DNA from: Anaerolineales bacterium
GTDB lineage: Bacteria > Chloroflexota > Anaerolineae > Anaerolineales > UBA4823
Reading direction: 5' to 3'
Assembly: GCA_016935755.1 (NCBI GenBank)
Contig: JAFGQI010000015.1
Span: forward strand, 1-64,000
Length of the DNA stretch: 64,000 bases
Part shown: piece by piece, positions 25,176-33,257 of the stretch
Position numbering within the stretch: position 1 is the stretch's first letter
How the letters are laid out: every line of letters begins with the position of its first letter
Notes under the pieces: model-generated
Seen by the model: the letters and a program-made list of their open reading frames with translations, nothing else
Database searches by the model: none
Told to the model about the DNA's origin: nothing
Position numbers and translations under genes: made by a program

Positions 25176-25973
25176 ATGGATGTAAGGTGGTTTGATCGTT
25201 TGCGGGGCTGGTTGCTAAAGCGGCGAGGATTGCTGGTGCCTGTTTCGATTGTTCTGGCGATCCTGCTCTGGGGGATCGCCGTGCGTTGGTTCAGCTTTCC
25301 GGCCTTCATCTTGCCGCCTCCAGACCTGGTATGGCAGCGTTTTACCCAGGTATTACAGGATGGCAGCCTGATGCGTCACAGCTTTTTCACCCTGATGGAA
25401 GTGCTGCTCGGGCTTGCCCTGGGGGTGAGCATATCTACTGCCCTGGGCTACCTGCTGGCTCGATCAAAATCGATCGAGCGATTGCTCTCGCCATATATTG
25501 TTGCCAGCCAATCGGTGCCGATTGTAGCCATTGCCCCGCTGCTGGTGATCTGGTTTGGTCCGGGGATATTCTCAAAAGTGTTGATCTGCGCCTTGATCGT
25601 GTTTTTCCCGGTGCTGGTTAACACCGTGGTAGGATTACGTTCGGTGCCGGAAGATTTGCGGGATTTGATGCGCTCTTTGCAAGCCACTCGCTGGCAAACC
25701 TTCCGCCTGCTTGAGGTGCCAGCTGCTCTGCCGGTATTTTTGGGTGGTTTGCGGATTGGCGCTACCCTGTCCGTGATCGGAGCCGTGGTGGGTGAATTTG
25801 TCGGCGCTGATCGCGGCCTGGGGTTCATGATCAACCGGGCGCGCGGCCAATATGATACCTCGCTGGTGTTCGTGGCTGTGCTGACATTAATTATCATGGC
25901 AATGATTTTGTACGGTCTGGTGGTGCTGCTGGAGAGATGTATGCTTTCCTGGCGCGAACAGCCGGATATCTAG
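25176..25973 (+). CDS. ribX: ABC transporter permease, riboflavin-type (RibX)
   Basis: The 265-residue binding-protein-dependent permease has six predicted membrane helices and the cytoplasmic EAA-type loop (LRDLMRSLQATRWQTF...GADRGLGFMI) that contacts the ATPase. It belongs to the NitT/TauT/SsuC/ThiX group. An FMN riboswitch directly upstream and an NMT1/THI5-like binding protein downstream match the RibXY riboflavin transporter described in Chloroflexi. Specificity is therefore inferred from regulation and context. No good Shine-Dalgarno precedes the ATG at 25176, which lies 9 bases after the terminator hairpin; a TTG about 24 bases further in is an alternative start. Confidence 0.88.
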   Translation: MDVRWFDRLRGWLLKRRGLLVPVSIVLAILLWGIAVRWFSFPAFILPPPDLVWQRFTQVLQDGSLMRHSFFTLMEVLLGLALGVSISTALGYLLARSKSIERLLSPYIVASQSVPIVAIAPLLVIWFGPGIFSKVLICALIVFFPVLVNTVVGLRSVPEDLRDLMRSLQATRWQTFRLLEVPAALPVFLGGLRIGATLSVIGAVVGEFVGADRGLGFMINRARGQYDTSLVFVAVLTLIIMAMILYGLVVLLERCMLSWREQPDI

Positions 25974-26000
25974 ATGGAATTTTGATTGAGGAGTAATTAC

Positions 26001-26993
26001 ATGAAACGCTGGTTCATAATCTTCCTGTTGCTGGCTCTTACCCTTTCAGCCTGCGTTGGGCTGGCGGATGGCAAGCCTTCGTCAACATCTCAGCCTCTGA
26101 CCCATATACGCCTGCCGATGGGATATATCCCAAATGTGCAGTATGCGCCTTTCTATGTTGCTGTCGACAAGGGATATTATCGCCAGGCAGGCCTGGAGAT
26201 CGAGTTCGATTACAGCAGCGAGACAGATGGAGTGGCTCTGGTCGGAGCGAACGAACTGCAGTTTTCGGTGGTATCTGGCGAGCAGGTGCTGCTGGCACGC
26301 GCCCAGGGTTTGCCAGTGGTCTATGTGATGGCCTGGTGGCAGGATTATCCGGTGGCGGTGGCAGCATTATCTGATAAGGGCATCCGCACCCCGGCAGATT
26401 TGAGGGGTAGAAAAATCGGTCTGCCAGGCCCGTATGGCGCCAGCTATATCGGCCTGCGCGCTTTGTTGAGCGCGGGGGGATTGAAAGAAGAAGATATCAC
26501 TCTCGATTCCATTGGTTATACTCAGGTGGAAGCTCTGGTCGCCGGGCTGGAAGATGCTGTTGTGATCTATGCCAATAATGAGCCGATCCAGCTCCAGGAC
26601 AAGGGCTATACGGTAGATGTGATCCGGGTTGCAGATTATGCCCAATTAGCTTCCAACGGCTTGCTTACGAATGAAAATACGATCGCGGAAAATCCAGATT
26701 TAGTCCGGCGGATGGTCCAGGCTACGATCAAGGGGATCGCCTTCACCCTTGAACATCCTGACGAGGCCTACGAGATCTGCAAGAAATTTGTCGAAGGCCT
26801 GGAACAGGCGAACGAACAGGTGCAGAAACAGGTGCTGATCAGCTCGATTGAATTCTGGAAGACGGACGCGCTAGGGAAATCGGATCTGGAAGCCTGGGAA
26901 AATATGCAGGCAGTGTTATTGGAAATGGAGCTTCTCAAACAGCCGGTGGATTTAGAAAAAGCTTTCACCAACCAGTTTGTTGAGGATCGCTGA
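26001..26993 (+). CDS. ribY: ABC transporter substrate-binding lipoprotein, riboflavin-type (RibY)
   Basis: The ATG at 26001 is preceded by TGAGGAG at 8 bases, and the protein then starts with a lipoprotein signal (KRWFIIFLLLALTLSAC). The mature protein is an NMT1/THI5-like periplasmic-type binding fold: LPMGYIPNVQYAPFYVAVDK at the start, a TDGVALVGANELQF hinge segment, and RKIGLPGPYGASYIGL. ThiY, SsuA and RibY share this fold. The FMN riboswitch upstream favours a flavin or its precursor as ligand over thiamin pyrimidines. It follows the permease by 12 bases. Confidence 0.9.
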   Translation: MKRWFIIFLLLALTLSACVGLADGKPSSTSQPLTHIRLPMGYIPNVQYAPFYVAVDKGYYRQAGLEIEFDYSSETDGVALVGANELQFSVVSGEQVLLARAQGLPVVYVMAWWQDYPVAVAALSDKGIRTPADLRGRKIGLPGPYGASYIGLRALLSAGGLKEEDITLDSIGYTQVEALVAGLEDAVVIYANNEPIQLQDKGYTVDVIRVADYAQLASNGLLTNENTIAENPDLVRRMVQATIKGIAFTLEHPDEAYEICKKFVEGLEQANEQVQKQVLISSIEFWKTDALGKSDLEAWENMQAVLLEMELLKQPVDLEKAFTNQFVEDR

Positions 26994-27003
26994 GCTACGT
27001 AAT

Positions 27004-27774
27004 ATGAACTTGAAAGAAACACCGGTCATCCAGGCTCACGGACTCAGCGCTGTTTTTCCTAATGGAAATGGAGGGCTGCATGCTCTCGATCATGTATCCT
27101 TCTCCGTTCACTCCCAGGAGTTTGTCTGCGTCTTGGGCCCTTCTGGGAGCGGGAAGAGCACGCTTTTGAGGATTCTAGCTGGGCTCTTGAAGCCGACCGT
27201 AGGAGAGGTGCTGTATCATGGCGTCTTGCTGGCTGGGCCGCGTCAGGGAATCGGTTTCGTCTTTCAGAAAGCTAACCTGATGCCCTGGCGGTCGGTGTTG
27301 CAAAATATAACTTTACCATTGGAACTTCGCGGCATTCTGCAGGCTCAGGCAGTTGAGCGCGCCCAGGAGATGATAGAATTAGTTGGTCTGCAGGGTTTTG
27401 AGCAGTCTTTGCCGCGGGAGTTATCCGGCGGCATGGCGCAGCGGGTGGCGATTGGTCGTGCGTTGGTGCATGATCCAGAAGTGCTCCTCCTGGATGAGCC
27501 ATTTGGCTCCCTGGATGCCATGACTCGTGAGCGTATGGGTGGCGAGCTCTTACGCATCTGGCAGAAGCAGCGCAAGACGGTGATCATGGTGACCCACTCG
27601 ATTTCAGAAGCGCTCTTCCTGGCAGACCGGGTGCTGGTGCTTAGCCAGCGTCCAGGCCAGTTGAAGCTGGATATATCAGTTGACCTGCCTCGGCCACGTC
27701 AGGAGAGCATGCGCTACACCGCCAGATTTGGCACACTAGCCCAACAAGTACGAGCGTCGATTGGTGAAGCATAA
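27004..27774 (+). CDS. ABC transporter ATPase of the riboflavin-type importer
   Basis: I prefer the ATG at 27004 because an earlier in-frame TTG falls inside the binding-protein gene. The 256-residue ATPase has Walker A GPSGSGKST, Q-loop QKANLMPW, signature LSGGM, Walker B VLLLDEPFGSLD and the switch His in MVTHSISEA. It is of the TauB/SsuB type that pairs with this permease family. It completes the importer: riboswitch, permease, binding protein, ATPase. Original RibXY descriptions often lack a linked ATPase gene, so the linked copy here is informative. Confidence 0.92.
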   Translation: MNLKETPVIQAHGLSAVFPNGNGGLHALDHVSFSVHSQEFVCVLGPSGSGKSTLLRILAGLLKPTVGEVLYHGVLLAGPRQGIGFVFQKANLMPWRSVLQNITLPLELRGILQAQAVERAQEMIELVGLQGFEQSLPRELSGGMAQRVAIGRALVHDPEVLLLDEPFGSLDAMTRERMGGELLRIWQKQRKTVIMVTHSISEALFLADRVLVLSQRPGQLKLDISVDLPRPRQESMRYTARFGTLAQQVRASIGEA

Positions 27775-27791
27775 AAAGGATAGACAATATT

Positions 27792-28727
27792 ATGAAAACC
27801 GGTTTATGCATCCTCTTTATTTTTATGTTATTTTTGTTCCCTGCAGCTGTCCAGGCGCAACAAACGGTTGAATATGCTGCTGCGGTGGTTGAATTGTGGC
27901 CGGAATTCGATCAGCCCAGCATGTTGGTGATCTATCGGTTGGTTCTCTCACCGAAGGTTTCGCTTCCAACGGAAGTCATATTTCGCATCCCCTCGCGCGT
28001 TGGTAGACCCAATGCCGTGGCTGCCGGCCAGGCAGATGGATCGCTTGTCAATCTGTCCTATGACACGAATCATGTCGGTGAATGGACTCTGTTGGTTTTT
28101 CAGGCAACCACCCCCGATCTTCAAATTGAATTTTATGATCCAGGACTGATTAAAACAGGCGCGAGCCGCCATTATGAATACAGTTGGCCTGGAAATGCTG
28201 CGGTTGGTGAATTATCGATTCGGGTGCAGGAACCGGTAGGCGCCCGCCAGATGCGGATTTCTCCCAGCCTGGGTGGGGGCAGCACAGCTGCAGACGGCTT
28301 AGTGTATTATGAAGCTGATCTTGGAGCGCTGGTTGAGGGCCAAACTTTTTCGATTACGGTGGATTATGAGAAAGATACCGATGAGCTCAGTTCGCAAAGC
28401 GTTCCGATTGATGCCAGCGGTCCTCTGAATGATACAACTGCAGGACGGAGCACAATGCTTTCTGCCCTTCCCTGGGTTCTTGGAGCCGTGGGAGTACTTC
28501 TAATCGCTGGGGGTGGTTTATGGTACTATTTTTCTGGACGCCAGGTGGGTGGAACCAGCAGAATTCGCTCCTCTCGTATGCGCAAGCGGCGCAAACCTGC
28601 CCCTCAGACGCCTGGTGGCGTTGAAGATGGAAATGTTTACTGCCACCAATGCGGCAGGCGCGCCGTAGAAGGAGATCGCTTCTGCCGGGCCTGCGGCACA
28701 GAGCTGCGCATCGGCTCAGACAAGTAA
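27792..28727 (+). CDS. Signal-peptide membrane protein with beta-rich ectodomain and cytoplasmic zinc ribbon
   Basis: The 311-residue protein has a signal peptide (about 1-24), a beta-rich extracytoplasmic domain (about 25-205), one membrane helix (about 228-250, WVLGAVGVLLIAGGGLWYYF), a basic stretch, and a C-terminal double-Cys zinc ribbon (YCHQCG and FCRACG). It starts 17 bases after the transporter ATPase and ends at a terminator, so it belongs to the riboswitch-controlled transcript. The layout of beta domain, single helix and cytoplasmic tail is repeated in the dihaem cytochrome of the next operon. No function is known to me. Confidence 0.75.
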   Translation: MKTGLCILFIFMLFLFPAAVQAQQTVEYAAAVVELWPEFDQPSMLVIYRLVLSPKVSLPTEVIFRIPSRVGRPNAVAAGQADGSLVNLSYDTNHVGEWTLLVFQATTPDLQIEFYDPGLIKTGASRHYEYSWPGNAAVGELSIRVQEPVGARQMRISPSLGGGSTAADGLVYYEADLGALVEGQTFSITVDYEKDTDELSSQSVPIDASGPLNDTTAGRSTMLSALPWVLGAVGVLLIAGGGLWYYFSGRQVGGTSRIRSSRMRKRRKPAPQTPGGVEDGNVYCHQCGRRAVEGDRFCRACGTELRIGSDK

Positions 28728-28731
28728 ATAG

Positions 28732-28755
28732 TGGGTGGTAACGCCGCCCATTTTT
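28732..28755 (+). terminator. Rho-independent terminator after the ribXY operon
   Basis: TGGGTGG (28732-28738) and CCGCCCA (28744-28750) form a 7-bp stem with one G-T pair, followed directly by five T. It separates the transporter operon from the ccm operon. Confidence 0.75.
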
Positions 28756-28934
28756 GTAAGAGCCTGATATAGACTGGCTGCGTGGGGAGGCATTTCATAA
28801 TTCTATGTGAATATTTTTAAGACAGGGTGGCAATTGGCTTTCTCATGGGTTCTTTTACACGATCTCAGGTTGTATTAATCTATGTATGACAGAATGAAAC
28901 CGCTAAATTATCACAATTTGGAGGTAAATAGGAT

Positions 28935-29444
28935 ATGGAGCAAGCTGCTGATGAGCCGATTAACCCAGCCAGCCGGATAAAATTTATTATCGGAGGTTTG
29001 ATTATTGTCGCGGCAGTTTTGTATCTGATCATATCCAGTACCAAGGTCAGCGCTCAGTATTTTCTTACAATAAATGAACTCAACGATAAAGGGAGTGATA
29101 TTATCGGTCGCGACTTAAAAATCTCCGGAGCAGTTATTGGTGAGAGCATCCAATATGATGCCCAAGAGCTAACCCTTACCTTTTTAGTGGCTGATGTCCC
29201 CGGTGATAACAAGGTAATAGAAGCCCAGGGCGGCCTGGCTGAAGTGCTTCACCAGGCGGTCATTGATCCAAGCCGGCCGCGCTTGAAAGTCGTATATAAC
29301 GGGCCTAAGCCCGACTTGCTCCGGGATGAAGCGCAGGCGATTATGACTGGGAAATTGGGCGAAGATGGCGTTTTCTATGCGGAAGAACTCTTGTTGAAAT
29401 GTCCAACGAAGTATGAAGAAGCTATACCTGATCAAGTGGAATAA
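28935..29444 (+). CDS. ccmE: Cytochrome c maturation haem chaperone CcmE, Cys-type
   Basis: The 169-residue protein has an N-terminal membrane anchor (about 17-36) and the OB-fold of CcmE (about 40-150, including VSAQYFLTINEL and LLRDEAQAIMTGKLGEDGVF). Classical CcmE binds haem covalently at the His of an HxxxY motif. Here the motif is CPTKY, with Cys156 and Tyr160, the CxxxY variant known from Archaea and some Deltaproteobacteria. It accepts haem from CcmC/D and delivers it to CcmF/H. GGAGG lies 10 bases before the ATG. It opens the ccm operon. Confidence 0.93.
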   Translation: MEQAADEPINPASRIKFIIGGLIIVAAVLYLIISSTKVSAQYFLTINELNDKGSDIIGRDLKISGAVIGESIQYDAQELTLTFLVADVPGDNKVIEAQGGLAEVLHQAVIDPSRPRLKVVYNGPKPDLLRDEAQAIMTGKLGEDGVFYAEELLLKCPTKYEEAIPDQVE

Positions 29445-29456
29445 TCACATCTTATT

Positions 29457-31514
29457 ATGGTAGCAAATTTTGGATTTGGCGCCCTGGTAATCACGCTGCT
29501 CATCTCCTTATATGGGATTGGCGCATCCGCCTATGGATCGCGAAAAAATAAACCAGAATGGGTCGAGAGCGCCCGTCTGGCTATGCTGTTGACTTTTCCC
29601 CTGATCACATTATCGACCTTTAGTTTGATGTACTTGCTGGCCACAGGTCACTACGAGCTGGAGTTTGTCTCATCGGTGACCAGCAGCAGTATGCCGATGT
29701 ATCTGCGCCTGACATCTTTGTGGGGAGGGCAGTCTGGCTCGCTGGTTTTCTGGACCTGGCTGCTGTCAGGTTTTGCTACCGCGGTAACCTTGCGCAAATG
29801 GGATCGGGATCGAGAATTTCTCCCCTGGGTTATATTGGTTGCCATGATTACCCTGGTGTTCTTCTTGATTCTGGTTATCTTGTTTGAAAATCCCTTCGAG
29901 CGTCTGTGGCATTTACCCAGTGGCGATATCGTTGCTGCTATGTTCCAGCCTACTCGGGGAACTCTTTTTTACCCACAGGATGGGCAGGGGTTGAATCCCC
30001 TGCTCCGCCATCCAGGAATGATCATCCATCCGCCTATGCTGTATCTGGGTTTTGTTTCGTTTGTCATCCCCTATGCATTCGCGCTGGCAGCCCTGATCAC
30101 CGGGCGCACCGACGACCGCTGGATCCGCGTCACCCGCCGCTGGTCTCTGGTAGCCTGGTTGTTCCTGTCTCTTGGGCTTGTGTTGGGTGCACGCTGGGCT
30201 TATGATGTGCTGGGTTGGGGCGGCTACTGGGGTTGGGATCCAGTGGAAATTGCCGCCTTTATGCCCTGGCTTACAGGTACGGCTTTCCTACACTCCGTGA
30301 TGATCCAGGAAAAACGCGGCATGCTCAAACACTGGAATATGCTGCTGATCATCCTGACCTATTGTCTGGTTATATTTGGAACTTTCCTGACTCGCTCGGG
30401 CGTGCTCTCCTCGGTGCATGCCTTCGCCCAGAGTGCAGTCGGGCCGATGTTCTTCGGTTTCATTGGTTTGACCTTTATCGCTTCGTTGTTTTTACTGTTT
30501 TCGCGTTGGGACAGCCTTAAGGCCGAAACCCAGATGACCTCCATGCTTTCCCGCGAAGCGCTCTTCCTGCTCAACAATCTGCTCTTCATTGGCGTCCTGG
30601 TGGTGTGCTTTTGGGGAGTCATTTTCCCCTTGATATCGGAACTACTCACTGGCCAAAAAGTCACCGTAGGGCCACCTTTTTATGAGCAGGCAACTGGGCC
30701 TCTCTTTGCAGGATTGCTGCTGCTGATGGGCATTGCCCCTCTGGCAGCCTGGCGGCACTCGACGGTTAAAACGCTGGGCAAGGCTATCTGGAAACCCACC
30801 ATCTTCTCGCTGTTGGGCATCTTGCTGCCCTGGCTGGCAGGGATGCGAAATTGGGCGGCATTGCTAGGCTTTTGGCTGGTTGCTTTTGTTATATCGGTGA
30901 CGCTGTATGAATTCTACCGTGGGGCGGATGCTCGCCGCCGCAGGGCGGGTGAAAACTTTTTGCTGGCTTTGTGGCGTTTGGCAGAACGCAATCGCCGCCG
31001 CTATGGTGGATATATCATCCATCTGGGTGTGGTTTTGATGGCCATTGGCATTATCGGCATCGAGGTATTCCAGACTGAGACGCAGGGCACCTTACCGCAG
31101 GGCGGGCAGATCAGCCTGGGCGAATATACCTTGACTTACGATTCGCTGTCGATCTTCAATACGTCTGATGGACGCAACGTAGCTCGGGCGGTGATGGGCG
31201 TAACCAGGGATGGGAAATACCTGGGAGAGTTATACCCTCGGCGTGATTTTTATTATGAGTCGCAGCAGCCAGTAACTATTCCGGGTGTTCGCAGTACGAT
31301 GGAAGATGATTTATATGTCATCCTGGTGGATTGGCAGCCGGTTTCCTCACAAGGAGCGACTTTTAAGGTTTACCACAATCCGCTGGTAAACTGGCTCTGG
31401 TTGGGAGGAATCGTATTTATCTTGGGCACTTTGGTGGCTGCCTGGCCGGATAAAGAAGCTGACCTGGCTGCCGAACGAACACGCGAGCAGATATATGCCA
31501 GCGCTAAGGTTTGA
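29457..31514 (+). CDS. ccmF: Cytochrome c haem lyase subunit CcmF
   Basis: The 685-residue polytopic protein carries the tryptophan-rich WWD haem-handling motif (LGWGGYWGWDPVEIAAFMPW) between helices, and His residues in the flanking loops (HPPMLYLG, SSVHAF), as in CcmF. A large extracytoplasmic loop (about 540-650) precedes the last helix. CcmF reduces and transfers haem from holo-CcmE to apocytochrome held by CcmH. It follows ccmE by 12 bases and precedes ccmH. Confidence 0.95.
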   Translation: MVANFGFGALVITLLISLYGIGASAYGSRKNKPEWVESARLAMLLTFPLITLSTFSLMYLLATGHYELEFVSSVTSSSMPMYLRLTSLWGGQSGSLVFWTWLLSGFATAVTLRKWDRDREFLPWVILVAMITLVFFLILVILFENPFERLWHLPSGDIVAAMFQPTRGTLFYPQDGQGLNPLLRHPGMIIHPPMLYLGFVSFVIPYAFALAALITGRTDDRWIRVTRRWSLVAWLFLSLGLVLGARWAYDVLGWGGYWGWDPVEIAAFMPWLTGTAFLHSVMIQEKRGMLKHWNMLLIILTYCLVIFGTFLTRSGVLSSVHAFAQSAVGPMFFGFIGLTFIASLFLLFSRWDSLKAETQMTSMLSREALFLLNNLLFIGVLVVCFWGVIFPLISELLTGQKVTVGPPFYEQATGPLFAGLLLLMGIAPLAAWRHSTVKTLGKAIWKPTIFSLLGILLPWLAGMRNWAALLGFWLVAFVISVTLYEFYRGADARRRRAGENFLLALWRLAERNRRRYGGYIIHLGVVLMAIGIIGIEVFQTETQGTLPQGGQISLGEYTLTYDSLSIFNTSDGRNVARAVMGVTRDGKYLGELYPRRDFYYESQQPVTIPGVRSTMEDDLYVILVDWQPVSSQGATFKVYHNPLVNWLWLGGIVFILGTLVAAWPDKEADLAAERTREQIYASAKV

Positions 31515-31529
31515 TGATTCGGTTGTGTT

Positions 31530-32066
31530 ATGCGGCTCAAAGGCAATCATTCGGTAGAGGCCATGAATGTGAAGAAGTCTGTGAGAGCAAATCATTGGCT
31601 GATGATAACATTTCTGCTCCTGGCAACGCTGATAATTGTCAGCCCCGCTCTGGCTCAGGAGCCAACCCGCCTGCCCACGGATGACGAGGTAAATGCCGTC
31701 GCCAGACAGCTATACTGCCCAGTGTGCGAAAATACCCCTCTGGATGTTTGCCCCACTCAGGCTTGCGCTGAATGGCGTAATCTGATCCGGGATAAACTGG
31801 CGCAGGGGTGGACTGCCCAGCAGGTCAAAGATTATTTTGTTGAGCAGTATGGGGACCGGGTGCTGGCAACACCGCCAGCGCGTGGACTCAACTGGTTGGT
31901 CTATATTGTCCCTCCGTTGGCCTTCCTGGCAGGGTTCTTTATCCTGGCGCGCGCATTACGAATGTGGCGAAGTGCGCCTGCTCAGGCTGAGGCGCCTACA
32001 GCACCCCAGATCACCTCAGATGATGGATATGTCGAACGTCTGGAAGAAGAACTGCGAAAAATGTAG
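31530..32066 (+). CDS. ccmH: Cytochrome c maturation protein CcmH (apocytochrome thioreductase)
   Basis: The 178-residue protein has a signal/anchor helix (about 23-43), the three-helix redox domain and a C-terminal membrane helix (about 118-138). The usual LRCxxCQN motif is replaced by LYCPVCENTP with two more cysteines, giving Cys63, Cys66, Cys74 and Cys79 in a 17-residue stretch. The domain keeps the TRLPTDDEV start and the WTAQQVKDYFVEQYGDRVL end typical of CcmH. The start is uncertain: an ATG 33 bases further in is also possible. It works with CcmF and the next-gene thioredoxin CcmG. Confidence 0.92.
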   Translation: MRLKGNHSVEAMNVKKSVRANHWLMITFLLLATLIIVSPALAQEPTRLPTDDEVNAVARQLYCPVCENTPLDVCPTQACAEWRNLIRDKLAQGWTAQQVKDYFVEQYGDRVLATPPARGLNWLVYIVPPLAFLAGFFILARALRMWRSAPAQAEAPTAPQITSDDGYVERLEEELRKM

Positions 32067-32074
32067 GAGTCTGC

Positions 32075-32647
32075 ATGTCTTCCGATAATCAAGAAATAGT
32101 CACGAACGGCTCTCTGGTGAGTGAACGCCCCCACTGGGGGCGCATTCTTGCCTGGGTGGGGTTGGCAGCGCTCTTGGTATTATTATTTTTAGGCTTGCTC
32201 AGGACCCAGCAAGGACCTGTCGCGGTGGGCAGTAAGGCGCCGGATTTCACCCTGACCAGTTTCGATGGACAGCAGTATCGCCTGGCGGATTTGCGGGGGA
32301 AAGTTGTGTTGGTCAACTTTTGGGCATCCTGGTGCAAGCCCTGTGAGCAGGAAGCGGCTGATCTGGAAGCTGCCTGGCGCTACTACCAGCCGCGCGGCGA
32401 TGTGATCTTCCTGGGTGTGGATTGGACGGATACCGAAAAGAACGCCATGGGATATCTGGCAAGGTTCGATATTACCTTTCCCAACGGGCCTGACCTGGGG
32501 ACGCGCATTTCCCAGGCCTATCGCACAACAGGTGTTCCTGAGACCTACATCATTGACCGGAATGGAATTCTGGCTTATGTAAAACTCAGCCCGTTCCTTT
32601 CTCTTAATGAAATTCTCCAGGCGATTGACAGCCTGCTATCGGAGTAA
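32075..32647 (+). CDS. ccmG: Membrane-anchored thioredoxin-like protein CcmG/ResA
   Basis: The 190-residue protein has a single N-terminal membrane helix (about 27-47) and an extracytoplasmic thioredoxin fold with the active site WASWCKPCEQE. The cis-Pro region reads GVPETYIID. It keeps apocytochrome CxxCH cysteines reduced. Its place between CcmH and the CcmI-like gene supports CcmG over a general ResA. Confidence 0.94.
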   Translation: MSSDNQEIVTNGSLVSERPHWGRILAWVGLAALLVLLFLGLLRTQQGPVAVGSKAPDFTLTSFDGQQYRLADLRGKVVLVNFWASWCKPCEQEAADLEAAWRYYQPRGDVIFLGVDWTDTEKNAMGYLARFDITFPNGPDLGTRISQAYRTTGVPETYIIDRNGILAYVKLSPFLSLNEILQAIDSLLSE

Positions 32648-32653
32648 TCCAGC

Positions 32654-33217
32654 GTGGATATCGGCTCACTTTTTCTCATTGTCGCCTTGCTGATCTTGGT
32701 GGCTTTATTCATCAGCCGCCCTCTATTCGAGCGCCTAACCACCGCACCAGGTGGAACTCCAAGCCAGGATGAGCTGGGCATATCTCCCCTGCTGGCGGAA
32801 CGAGATCGCCTGCTGGAGGCATTGCATGAGCTGGATTTCGACCATGCACTGGGAAAGATACCCGTTGAAGATTATCCTGCACAAAGAGCGCAGTTGCTGA
32901 GCAAAGGAGCGGATATTTTACGACGTCTGGATGCTGTTCAACCTCGAGTACTCCAGGAAACAATAGCTGAAGACCGCCTGGAAGCTGCCATCGCCGCCCG
33001 TCGCGCCGATGGAGCCCAGGTGAGCGGCAATGGACGCAAAGCAGCCCGCGGGGTCAGCACTGATATCGCTGATCCATCGGACGACCTGGAAGTGATGCTG
33101 GCTAATCGGCGCAGGGTGCGGCAGGAGAAAGCAGCCGGTTTTTGCCCAAAATGCGGCAGCCCACTGCAAAAATCGGACCTGTTCTGTCCTCGCTGCGGCG
33201 CCCGGAATGCCGGCTGA
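32654..33217 (+). CDS. CcmI-like membrane protein with C-terminal zinc ribbon
   Basis: The gene starts with GTG. The 187-residue protein has an N-terminal membrane helix (about 5-23). A helical stretch of the CcmI type (LLEALHELDFDHALGKIPVEDYPAQRAQLL, read in two parts) follows, then a linker and a C-terminal zinc ribbon (FCPKCG and FCPRCG). CcmI proteins hold the C-terminal helix of apocytochromes; the zinc ribbon is not part of the classical protein. It overlaps the next frame only if the cytochrome gene starts early. Confidence 0.75.
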   Translation: MDIGSLFLIVALLILVALFISRPLFERLTTAPGGTPSQDELGISPLLAERDRLLEALHELDFDHALGKIPVEDYPAQRAQLLSKGADILRRLDAVQPRVLQETIAEDRLEAAIAARRADGAQVSGNGRKAARGVSTDIADPSDDLEVMLANRRRVRQEKAAGFCPKCGSPLQKSDLFCPRCGARNAG

Positions 33218-33257
33218 GAGCTTGGATACCAGCAGAGAGATTGGTATATCAAACCGG

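Noticed and set aside
25180-25200. GTAAGGTGG as a Shine-Dalgarno for a later start of the permease.
   Set aside because: Possible, but the residues before it read as a normal cytoplasmic start, so the ATG at 25176 was kept with a note.
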